This document shows, piece by piece, positions 55,122-64,000 of a stretch of 64,000 bases of DNA (positions within the stretch are counted from its first letter, which is position 1; each line of letters starts with the position of its first letter). Position numbers and translations under genes: made by a program. The stretch lies in the NCBI GenBank assembly GCA_037447605.1, contig CM074806.1:1797452-1861451 (forward strand), in the 5' to 3' direction. The notes below the pieces were generated by a model. That model ran no database searches, had not been told where the DNA came from, and saw only the letters and a list, made by a program, of their open reading frames with translations. This stretch comes from Zygnema circumcarinatum. Its lineage: Eukaryota; Streptophyta; Zygnematophyceae; Zygnematales; Zygnemataceae.

Positions 55122-55713
55122 TGTTCAGTGAGATTTTATTTATTTATTAGCAAGTTGTGAAAATGAAGAACTTTTGAAGTTTCAAACACACTGTAGATGT
55201 AGCTTAGAATTCAAATGCTTTGCGTATACGTGCAGATTGCAAAGTCGCCGTGTGTGAAGGGGACTGTCTGAGGAGAAGATACTATCATTCAATCCATTAC
55301 TTGAAATCCGTGATGTCAAATATATTGTGGTGGTGGCTAAAGGTATGAAAAAAGAAAGACTCGTATAAATGTTTGCTTAGAAATTCCTCAGTCACGGGAA
55401 ATCGCGCCTTGAAATGCAATGATGTTTTCTGGGGATCAAGTTCAAACCCACCCACGGATAGACTCACTCACTCTCAAGTAGACTTAGGATTTTTAGTAAG
55501 AACTTTGTTGCCTTAGAGCAAGTTGCTTTGATAATGATGTCGTTGAAAGATACTTTGACGGTTTTTTGTGAAAAGATTGTTGCCTTGGCTCCGCAAAACA
55601 ACACTGGTATAAAATATTATTTATCGCTTGATTGGCTAAAGCAAGAAGAAATTGCGCAGAAAGAGAATTCCGCAAAGGTTAGTTTGCCGCTTGCCTCGGC
55701 GCAGCCCTTTCGC

Positions 55714-55771
55714 CACGTGGCAATTGCCGCAGCTTGCCACGTGGCAGCTACCATGTAGCCCGTCACGTGGC
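55714..55771. promoter_or_regulatory. Cluster of three CACGTGGC G-boxes
   Basis: Perfect CACGTGGC at 55714-55721, 55738-55745 and 55764-55771, followed near 55829-55845 by repeated CACGTCA-type ACGT cores. This lies 185-240 bp upstream of the small candidate CDS at 55956 and suggests a bZIP/bHLH-responsive (stress or ABA-type) promoter for a + strand gene. Confidence 0.65.
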
Positions 55772-55955
55772 GCAATCTGCGAATGTCGCCGCGTCGTCCG
55801 CCGAGAAGCGGTCCCCGGCGGACCGTCATATCACGTCACGTCACGCTCCGCGACGCGGCAGTTCTTACTCAAAAGTCGAGGCAGGGCCGAGGGGGGAAGG
55901 GAGGGAGAGAGGAGGGGGGTGGTGGCAGGCAGCAGGCGGCAGGCGGCAGGCAGGC

Positions 55956-56036
55956 ATGGCGGAGCAGAGCGCGCCCGCGCAGAGAGTGAAAGAGGACCCG
56001 CGGCCCGCGTGCAAGGAGGCCAAGAGCAAGATCGGG
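55956..56036 (+). CDS. Possible first exon of a short unidentified gene
   Basis: An ATG in good context follows the G-box cluster and a GGCAG-rich leader. It reads MAEQSAPAQRVKEDPRPACK then EAKSKIG up to a possible donor near 56036 (GG|GTGCGC). The composition resembles small soluble plant proteins, but no downstream exon could be joined with confidence; an in-frame short extension ending near 56126 is an alternative. Confidence 0.3.
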
Positions 56037-56132
56037 TGCGCTCGCTCGCCCTACCGCTGCAGGCTGCTCTTGCTGCTGCAGGAGCCTATGCGGAATACCA
56101 TGAAGAAAGAAAAAATGAATGTCTAGATTAAG

Positions 56133-58652
56133 TCATTTTCTGCGTGTTTTTTTGGAAAGAATAGCCGGAATTTTAACGGAGAGGGAGGTTTCGTTCTTGC
56201 TAACCCATCACCATGGATTTACTGTTTGACTTGCAAGAACATGGTGCAATTTTGCCGTTTCTACTTCTAGCTGTGGAATCTGCAAAGCTATTCAAATTGC
56301 GAGTTGCTGCCGCGTAGTTTTCTTCTAATTCTCTTGTAAACTCCCAGTCAGCCTGCGTAAGGAAATCTTCAAAAACTATTGTGAAGATGAAGACTACTAC
56401 AAATGGCAATTCGTTATCAATACCATTGACTTCGTGTGGCGAATCCTGCAAATGGCAGGCGTGATCTTGCATTTGAGGGCGGCGAGCATGTGATTGGGCC
56501 GGGGGGAGAGGACACTGGACAGCGCTCCGAGGAAAAGTTCGCTCCAGGACTTAATGAACGACAAGAGGGCCAGAGCGGAACGGAGAAAAAACGAGAGACG
56601 GAGTGAGACTTGAAGGTAAGCTCGAGTTGTTGTAGTTTCCCTATTTTTCAGTGTCCCCAGCCCCCGCTCCCTCCCTGCTTGCAACATGCTTAGTCACATA
56701 TGAGCTGGCAGTCCACGAGGAGTTGTCAGTGTTGGCCACCTTGGTATGGTATCGCCATATCCGCGTATGAATTCTGGTGCAGTTTAAAGGACTTGGCAGC
56801 CTGCTCATGATTTATGAGGCCGTTTCATTTCCATGCACTGGAATGTATTTGCTGTTGGATACCTTCTCTTTTGGGGTTCTCAGCTGCAATGTCGTGATGA
56901 ATTGCAGGAGGTTTGGATTTGACAATGCGAAGATAGAGATCGCAAATGGCGCAGCAAGACCTTGTACAGAAGTAGTCAAGGAATGCATGTCGACGAGAGT
57001 GCGTTAACACAACATGGTGGCACATTAAAAGTAGAGTGACTTGGAAGCGCATGGCGGAACAGTCCTCAGTCGCTACACAGCGCTGTGCAAAAGCCAAGTT
57101 TTGACATGATGTGTGGTTGTTTGGACTGGCGTTACTAACGGCGTCAATCTGAAGCATGCCAACTGGTGATCACCAAGTCTGACTTCTGGGCCCTGAGGGC
57201 TCTGAGTTGAATGGGATGAAGGAAATGATTGATTAGAGTGGTATTATATCGTTCTCCCGCATATAAGCAAAGCTCTACCACTTAGAAAGATCAGAAAAAG
57301 TAACAACCTAGTTGGTACACAATGTCCTTCATGAAATTGCTCTGGTCACGCACTTCTATGTTGGCCTCTTTACTGTTGTGGACTAGCAAAACCAAACTCC
57401 AGGAAAAGGTCTACTTCATCTATTCCGAATCATGGCTTAAACTTTGAAGTCTCCCACTGCTGCGATTGAGTTCCCGCTGCCTTGCATATCCAAAAGCATG
57501 AAGTTCAGCGATCCTACAGCCAGCCGAAAGAAAGTTTGATTCAATACAGTTTGATTCTTGATTTTCTGCAAGAGCGGCTTGATTGACAAACCCTTAACTT
57601 CTTGTTGAAATACTGATCAGGGACACAAAGATGGTTGAAGCACAAAGATGGTTGAAGCCCACAAGCATTGCGTCGGGCTTGTCTACATCGAGAAGCCATC
57701 GATCCTCGTAAAGCAGCTTGCGCTGCAGGCCATTTTAGGTTACCTTGTTTGACATCTATAGATATCGCATGTATTTTTAACTTTTGCTCATTTTAAGACG
57801 CATACGCGCTCCTGCCTGGATTTTTGTTGTTGTTTTTGCAAGCCAAAATGGCTTTAAAGTGTGCGAGTTTGTCAAGGGACCTCTTTGGCAGAGCGTATTT
57901 GACAGAAGATACACCTCACTAGAAGTGGAGGAGTACGAAATGGCAGCAGGAGGCAAACTCGACTGTACGGTCAAGCCATGGCTTCACCTCAACAAGGAAA
58001 GAGACTCTACTGGGGCCAAAAGCTTAGCGTGGTCAGGAATTGAATTGGAGACCTTGCAAAACGAAACGCGCCCGGGAAAAACGCTCAAACGCGACCTGCA
58101 CCGGGCCGCAAACTGCAAACTAGAAACCGCGGCAGATTTTTTGCCTTAAAACCTGAATGCGATTTTTTTGCAACCTGGTTTTTACGTTGTGACATGGAGG
58201 ATCTGTTTTGTCACATCTCACGCTGGTGCTCGGCTACCTATTTTTTTTCTTTTAATACTAGCCCATAGAACCCATAGCCACAAAAACCAAAACTACAAAC
58301 CCCAAACCCTAAATGATATCAAAAGCTTCTCAAATTGATGAGAAATAAACATGGAACGAACAGAGGTTGGCTGATCGACTCTGTCACTTAATCAAGTGAA
58401 CACTTTGTTCAAGAAAATTACGAGCTGTCCTTACACGGCAATTGACATTCGACAACCAAATTCTTAACCAAACATGCTTACAACATGTGCATCCATCCCG
58501 TAATATACTATCAAAAAGAATGAGAATGGCAGCTATAGAACTAGTCTCTACGTTGTGTGTGTGTTGGAGTCTGCGGACCAGTTCGTGTTAAACAATTATA
58601 ACATGGCAAACGCAAAGTTCTCCCCCCAACAAATTAGCGGACTGCAAAGGCT
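56133..58652. other. Region without a recognised gene
   Basis: May include later exons of the 55956 candidate and the 3' flank of the F-box/kelch gene. An open stretch at 57784-58149 has no recognisable domain. A 17-bp tandem duplication (57624-57657) and a telo-box-like AAACCCTAAA (58304-58313) are visible. Confidence 0.45.
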
Positions 58653-60979
58653 TCAAAGTGCGAGGAGCGCGCAACCCGTCACGGTCCCGCGCATGTCGTG
58701 TAACTTTTTGCTGACGGACCATTCGCGAGAACCCGGCGACCAAATCTTCATATCCACCGGGTCCTCCAATGTGCTCCTCAACGTGTGCCCTCCTACCACA
58801 AGAATACGATCCTTGTAAACCACCAAGTGAGAGTTGAATCGCATCGGCTCGTTCGTACGACTACTCCATACTGCTTTTTCCAAAAAGTCGTTGCAATACA
58901 TTGCCGTTCCATTGAAGCTGTAAATCTTTTTCTCGACGGCAACCAAGGGAGTTCCTCCATAGACAAGAGGGAAAGCTGGGGAGATGTTCTTATCGTCCTC
59001 CACTACTATCGTCCATTTGTGGAGACGAAGTTTGTATGCTTCCGAGGCGTACACTCCAACCCAGAATTCACCATCCACAACGAGCCCAAAACAATTTAAC
59101 CTGTAAAGTTAAACGAGGAAAGCATATCGGAGTGATAAGTAGCTGAACGAGAAAAAATAACCAACCTTCACATAATAAAACTTGCAATGTTTTGCAAATC
59201 ACGCTTTTATTGCTGATTTAGTGCTGTGCACAAAGAAAAAAGGGATTAAAAAAAAGATCTATGCTCTGCTCTTACCGTGCCGACGGCATGTCTGATAACA
59301 TCTCCCACTCCTCTGTAGAAAGGTTTAGCATTTCAGCGCTTGATAATGCCTTTCCACATATATCGCTTCCGCCGGCAACCATGATATAGTTCCCAAGAAC
59401 AGCATAGGCAAAGCGTGCTCTTGCATGATTCATTGGAGGGCCCTCATTCCACAAATTGGAAACAGCATCATATATCCATACCTGCAAAAAAGTCAAAGAC
59501 CCCGCAAAACGTCAAAACGTCAGTATATCGAAAGCCTTTCGAACCAAACTTTGGCATAGTTCTAATGAGCCCTTTTTTGCGAGTTTGTATCAAGTGCTTG
59601 CTCTGTCGTTCTGTTTTTAAGTTTTGAAGGAGTGAAATGTCAGTGCATGCCAACATCCCATAGAGACGTTTGAAGAATGGGAGCAATATCAACTTTCATG
59701 TAAGATAAAAATGCTATTCCAAAGTATTAAGGAAGATGTATATATACACCTATATGATGTTCACCTGATTGGTTGGCTTCTTATCCTCGAATTCACCGGT
59801 TTTAGGGAGGATACGCTCGCTCGCTCCGCCAATAACGAATAGCTTTGGGCCGAATACAACTGTTGCGTGGTGATATAGTTCTACCACTGGACTTGGGCAT
59901 GGCGGTAGCTTGAACGAAGTGCCATTCGCTACAGAACGTGAATTCCACCGTTATATGATCAAAAGAACAATAAAAGTCAAAAGTTTCGCATTTTAGTGAC
60001 CATGAATTGGTCAATCAAACGCTTCATGGTAATATAAAGCAAAATCAAAAAGGTAGAATCCACAGTTCCAAAATGAACAAAAATGCTCGAAACATGCACA
60101 AACTATAAGCTTATGTACTCACGAACTCGAGACCAACGGGAGACGAGCTGGAATAGCAAAAAAGAAAGGACTATTTGCCGACATTAACAAAGAACCATAA
60201 CACTATATATAGAGTTGTGCAGCTTAAGTCTTTTTAACAGAAGACTTATGCTTCGACTTATGCTTATGCGGCATGCTTATAACCACTAATGTGCTTCTTA
60301 CCAAGATTATAGGCCTTCCATATGCCTCCTGATTGCAGAGTATTCACATACAGCCATGCTTCTGCAACTCCTCGGGCTTTCCTTAACCTGCAAAATAATG
60401 AGTTCATGCAAGAATTGAATATTTCCTCGAATAAATTTTGCACTACAAAATTGCAGCCTGACCACGTTCAAAGCCTATCAGTATTAGGCCAAACGCAGGA
60501 GCTGCTTGAATAAAAAAACTATTCAAACTACGTTTCACCCTCTCGTCCTCTCGACCCTCTCGTTTCGCTCGTGAAGTCTTTCTGCTACAAAGTAGACCAA
60601 CGTATTTTTCGAACCAAGAATTGACTTGTGTTTGATTTTTCAATTCATAATTTCTTTAGCATAGATGGAAAAATTAATAAAAAGCAGGTGAAGCACGCAA
60701 CTCTTCCTTCAAACGTTGCACAACTTACTCGTAAAGCTCTCTACTTCGAAACGTCCTCCTCCATGCGCGGCAAACTCCCTGTGCCCTCATGTGAAATGAA
60801 CGCGGGATAAAGCTGAAGCATAGGAGCACAATTTCGTCAGGAAGACGAGAAAAAAAATCAACAGCTTCTGCGACTTCGCCGTGAAGCCTTGTTTCTTCGC
60901 TGTTCCCCTCAGCCTCCACCGCTCTGCAAGCAGTCGCTGCTGTGGAGCGCACTGCAACTTCGTCCCCAGTTTCCGCCAT
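58653..60979 (-). CDS. F-box/kelch-repeat protein
   Basis: Probable substrate receptor of an SCF ubiquitin ligase. Five exons: 60979-60729, 60387-60302, 59928-59765, 59481-59276, 59100-58653; phases close to 384 aa, a usual size for plant F-box/kelch proteins. F-box at about residues 43-84 (FFSRLPDEIVLLCFSFIPRS ... QGVCRAWRRTF). Kelch repeats follow: HHATVVFGPKLFVIGGASE, WNEGPPMNHARARFAYAVLG then YIMVAGGSDICG, and NSHLVVYKDRILVVGGHT. Start chosen at 60979; an upstream in-frame ATG at 60985 adds only two residues. A candidate exon at 60150-60125 was left out because its phase does not fit. The substrate cannot be inferred. Confidence 0.9.
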
Positions 60980-62516
60980 AAACAACTGCCTAGCCTTCCC
61001 CTTCCAGGCCCTCCCTCCCCCTCCCGCTCGCTCGCGCCCTCTCCTTCAAGTCAACGACTCGAACTCGCTGAGGGAGGGCCGGGCGCCTTCACTACAAGTG
61101 ACAGTTCCCAAAACGAGTAGAGCGCATGCTGCCAGTTTATAATGAAGTGACGCACGATTCAAGCTTGGAGGTACTGTTTCTGTACACGCAGCACAAATTT
61201 GAACGTTTGACACGCGGGCACACGGCGCTTTTCCTGGCTGTTTCCGTACATCGTCGAGCATTTTCGTACATGATCGTACAGTACTTTTTGGCCAGCCAGC
61301 AGTGGTCGGCCGCAAATTTGGTTCGTGGAAGGTCCCAGATGGGCCAAATTCTTGCTATACGATATTATACGACACGATACGATACGATATGATATGATGC
61401 GGTGTGGTACGATGCGACACGGCTTTTTTTTTAGACGAGTGTTTGACTGAGAGAGCGGCTTTGGGATTGTTGGGTCTGTGCGGCGGCATTGGGGTGCTGC
61501 AAAACATGCGTCTCGAGCTAGAGAATGGGCCTGAAGGGAGGCCAAAACCCTCCTTTGAAAGGCCATTTTGCACGGCTGTCACAACAGAGCCCATCTGCCA
61601 CAGGAACCATGAGTTCACAGGAACATGCCACACCTACAGAGCTTGCATCACAATTTTAAAAAAGGTTAACAAAGTGCATGGATTGCTACAAACTTAAACT
61701 AAGGAGGACTAGAGATCACACTGTAAAATGTATTACAGCTGCTTATACCATAAATGGAGGAGAACAAGCAGCTAAGTCAGCAGGCAGGGCGTGCCTTTGC
61801 GGCTGCACTGCTCAAGTCACACTGTAACTAACCAATAACAGCTACTCTTGTCGGCTGCTGTATTTGCGCCAAATGGCAGCAGTAAGCAATGCGATGCCGG
61901 AGCGCCATGCGCCCCGAGCTTATCGTTAATGCTGCAGCACACTGCCGTGTACTTGCACTAAAATATTCCCATATCTCACATCGTCCCAAGAGAGCATCAG
62001 GAGCAAAAAACACTACACACCGACATTCTCACGGCTCTATCTATACTACGTACATTGCAGGTGTGCCATAACCCCTGCCACGGTCAGCAGTGAAGAAAAT
62101 AAATCAATTGTTTGGTGCCCCTATGGACCTCCCTCCTCAAGCCAAGAAATCCCGCTCTCCTCCCACCACCTCCTCCTACAGCGCTTCAACACATTATACA
62201 TGCCCACTAAGGCCGTCCCCTATGTTTCATTCCGCATTCTTGGAGCATTCCTTATGCATATCCTTGCATTGCGATAATGAGTGTCGCCTTCAGAATAGAG
62301 CCACCTCCAGGTCGCTGTCTTGACTACCTGCAACCTCAACAAGCACAGATGCTCTCTTTTAACCAAATCGAGCTTGCCTCCAAGACAGACGCGGCCCTGG
62401 ACTGCCATCTGAAGTTGGTTCATTGTTACAAGAGAACATGCTTGCTTAGAGCACGACGAAAACCTCGGAGGAGAAAGGCTATTGAAAGGAAAAAAGGATA
62501 ATAAAAAGAGATGGAA
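60980..62516. other. Upstream region of the F-box/kelch gene and 3' flank of the next gene
   Basis: Contains a CT-rich stretch just upstream of the F-box/kelch start (61005-61050) and a (GATAC)/(GATAT)n-like low-complexity run at 61358-61425. No gene recognised. Confidence 0.5.
61358..61425. repeat. Degenerate pentanucleotide repeat (GATAC/GATAT)n
   Basis: Runs of ACGATAC-type units that drift to TGATAT, GCGG and CGACAC variants; an imperfect microsatellite with no coding meaning. Confidence 0.75.
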
Positions 62517-64000
62517 TCAGCAATAACGAGGTCCCAACGATTGATAAGAGGCACACCTTAGAAAGCTTGGAGATGACGGAGTAGGAGAGGGCGGCGAAGA
62601 ATGATTTGGAAAAGTTATCTGCGTGGACGATGAGGGTGAAGGAAGGCGGGATGCGGGAGCAGAGGCAAGGCGGGGCGACGGAGGAGGCTCTCCCAATGAT
62701 GATGAGAAGCTGAGGCCAAGTGGAGGTGCCCAAGGAATGTCGAATGAAAAGTCGCCACCTGGAGATGACAGGTCGGAGCCAAGTCTCTGCCAGCCCCCTC
62801 CATCATCGGCTGCAGGTCCCCCCGGCCAGCTGCCGCCTCCCTGACTCACCTCCAGATCCCCTTCAGAATCCCCACCGCGCCTTTCAGGGGCCGACAGCTG
62901 GCGCCGCGTCATCTTCCGTACAGTCCTGTCGGTCGCCCCGGGGAGGCTCCGACTGTTTGGAAGAGGAAGGCGCGACCCCCACCCGCTCTCTCTCGCAGGA
63001 AGGAGGTTCTTAGGGCTGCCGGGCCCAAGGAGAGGGACGTAGTGTTCCCCAGCTAAAGCTTTTGTTATTGACAAGTAATCGCCATCATATGCTCTCACTT
63101 CTGCAAAAGTGTAGTTTGTTGGCCCTTCTTCTGATGAGCTACAGGTCTGCTCTCCTAATTCACTGTCCACTCCAGAAGGACTGCTGCTTCGATCCCTCTT
63201 CCTGCGCCCAAATTCAAGGCTACTACAGCTACGACTTCTCCGCAGCTGAGCGGGCTCCCTTCGTGACTCCTCACCTTCGTCCACAGCCATTGTGCTCACC
63301 TCGTCGTCTCTCTCAACCTCCTTCACACTGCAAGTGTAGGCTTCCTCTTCAAATTCTTCGCCTTCAAAACGAAGGTTGCTGAAATTCACATCCACGGCTC
63401 CACCCCACGACCGTGCTTTTAACCGACTTCTGCGACTCCTCCTCGGCATTAATCGCTGCATAACTGAAAGGTGCTCTGAGAAGACATCACCATTATCGAG
63501 ATCCATTTCTGACACATCAGCCATCTCAGAAGTCTCACTTCTGCTATCTCCCTCATCAGAAATTCTGATAGTTGAAACGACTTGTACTACTGGCTCCATT
63601 TCCTGCCTAGCCATGCTATCTTCTTCTGCTTCATTCCAATGCATAGGTTCTCCAGTCGAAGTCCCCATGTTAGGCATGCTGTTCTGTCTGAAACTTCCAT
63701 TCGGCACAAACTTTGCTGTTGAATCACTGCCAGCTGTCACAGCCTCTACCGGTGCTGCCTCTGCTTCCACAGGCCATTTAGTATCTCCCCCTTCTCTCCG
63801 TTGTGCTGGAGGAGGTTTAGGAGGTGAAACGAAGGGGTTACTTCTAGGCACGAAGTCAAAGGTGCTATCAGGCTCCTTCAGTGCATCAATGAAGTGTACT
63901 CCTTCGCTCCCTTCAAGAATGGGCACCACTGGCCCTGACAACTTCTCATACCGCAGCATCTGCTGCGCAGCAGAATCTGCAGCTGCTCGGAGAAGCTCAT
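62517..64000 (-). CDS. Unrecognised Ser/Pro-rich protein, partial (5' end outside window)
   Basis: Open on the minus strand from the window edge to a stop at 62517-62519, at least 493 codons without an intron. The first residues in the window (ELLRAAADSAAQQMLRYEKL, then SGPVVPILEG) look like a conserved helical block; the frame is already open, so the true start is probably upstream of 64000. The rest is low-complexity: acidic/Ser-rich segments, RRSRRSRLKARSWGG, and a Ser/Pro-rich C-terminus with SFDIPWAPPLGLSFSSSLGE. A donor-like TAAG|GTGTGCC at 62556 could end this exon 40 bp before the stop. No domain recognised; probably largely disordered. Confidence 0.7.
   Translation of the reverse strand, partial: ELLRAAADSAAQQMLRYEKLSGPVVPILEGSEGVHFIDALKEPDSTFDFVPRSNPFVSPPKPPPAQRREGGDTKWPVEAEAAPVEAVTAGSDSTAKFVPNGSFRQNSMPNMGTSTGEPMHWNEAEEDSMARQEMEPVVQVVSTIRISDEGDSRSETSEMADVSEMDLDNGDVFSEHLSVMQRLMPRRSRRSRLKARSWGGAVDVNFSNLRFEGEEFEEEAYTCSVKEVERDDEVSTMAVDEGEESRREPAQLRRSRSCSSLEFGRRKRDRSSSPSGVDSELGEQTCSSSEEGPTNYTFAEVRAYDGDYLSITKALAGEHYVPLLGPGSPKNLLPARESGWGSRLPLPNSRSLPGATDRTVRKMTRRQLSAPERRGGDSEGDLEVSQGGGSWPGGPAADDGGGWQRLGSDLSSPGGDFSFDIPWAPPLGLSFSSSLGEPPPSPRLASAPASRLPSPSSSTQITFPNHSSPPSPTPSSPSFLRCASYQSLGPRYC

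Larger units (their letters stand above)
54552..55955. other. Intergenic region with short tandem duplication and G-box cluster
   Basis: Follows the DUF3339 stop. Contains a 28-bp tandem duplication (55066-55121) and a G-box cluster (55714-55771). No coding exon recognised. Confidence 0.5.

Noticed and set aside
60125-60155. Possible small extra exon of the F-box/kelch gene between good-looking splice sites
   Set aside because: Its phase breaks the frame into the kelch exon at 59928, while direct joining of 60302 to 59928 keeps it.

Overview
The window is nuclear DNA of a green-lineage (streptophyte) eukaryote. The genes are rich in spliceosomal introns, mostly with GT-AG boundaries, exons of about 50-450 nt and introns of about 100-2000 nt. 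Several products are plant families: a DUF707 protein, eIF(iso)4G, chloroplast thioredoxin f, a FAS1-type CAF-1 subunit, DUF3339, an RH20/RH30-type DEAD-box helicase and a CIP111-type AAA ATPase. First exons and promoters are GC-rich, with many simple repeats and G-box (CACGTGGC) motifs. I cannot name the species. A charophyte alga or an early-diverging land plant would fit. I saw no prokaryotic operon, CRISPR array, provirus or complete transposon.

Layout. 0.7-6.4 kb: DUF707 gene (-). 6.9-8.3 kb: Gly/His-rich protein with a possible C2-like region (+), divergent from it. 9.6-16.2 kb: eIF(iso)4G (-), ten exons, divergent from 16.7-18.5 kb nuclear poly(A)-binding protein PABPN (+). 20.2-29.2 kb: CIP111/AFG2-type double AAA ATPase (-), divergent from 29.3-33.7 kb long-chain-base-phosphate phosphatase (+). 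34.9-37.3 kb: thioredoxin f (-). 38.3-40.4 kb: unrecognised coiled-coil protein (-). 43.0-47.4 kb: CAF-1 large subunit (-). 48.8-53.4 kb: DEAD-box helicase (-), divergent from 53.9-54.6 kb DUF3339 protein (+). 56.0 kb: possible short CDS (+). 58.7-61.0 kb: F-box/kelch protein (-). 62.5-64.0 kb: 3' part of an unrecognised Ser/Pro-rich gene (-), cut by the window edge.

The genes do not form a pathway. They are mostly housekeeping genes: translation initiation, mRNA 3'-end processing, RNA helicase, chromatin assembly, ribosome/protein remodelling, sphingolipid turnover and chloroplast redox control. Head-to-head pairs with short shared promoters recur four times; in the tightest the start codons are separated by only 102 bp. 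Exon boundaries were read by hand from splice signals, reading-frame phase and family motifs. Where phases close exactly across all exons I give the whole structure; where a terminal or internal exon could not be placed I say so.
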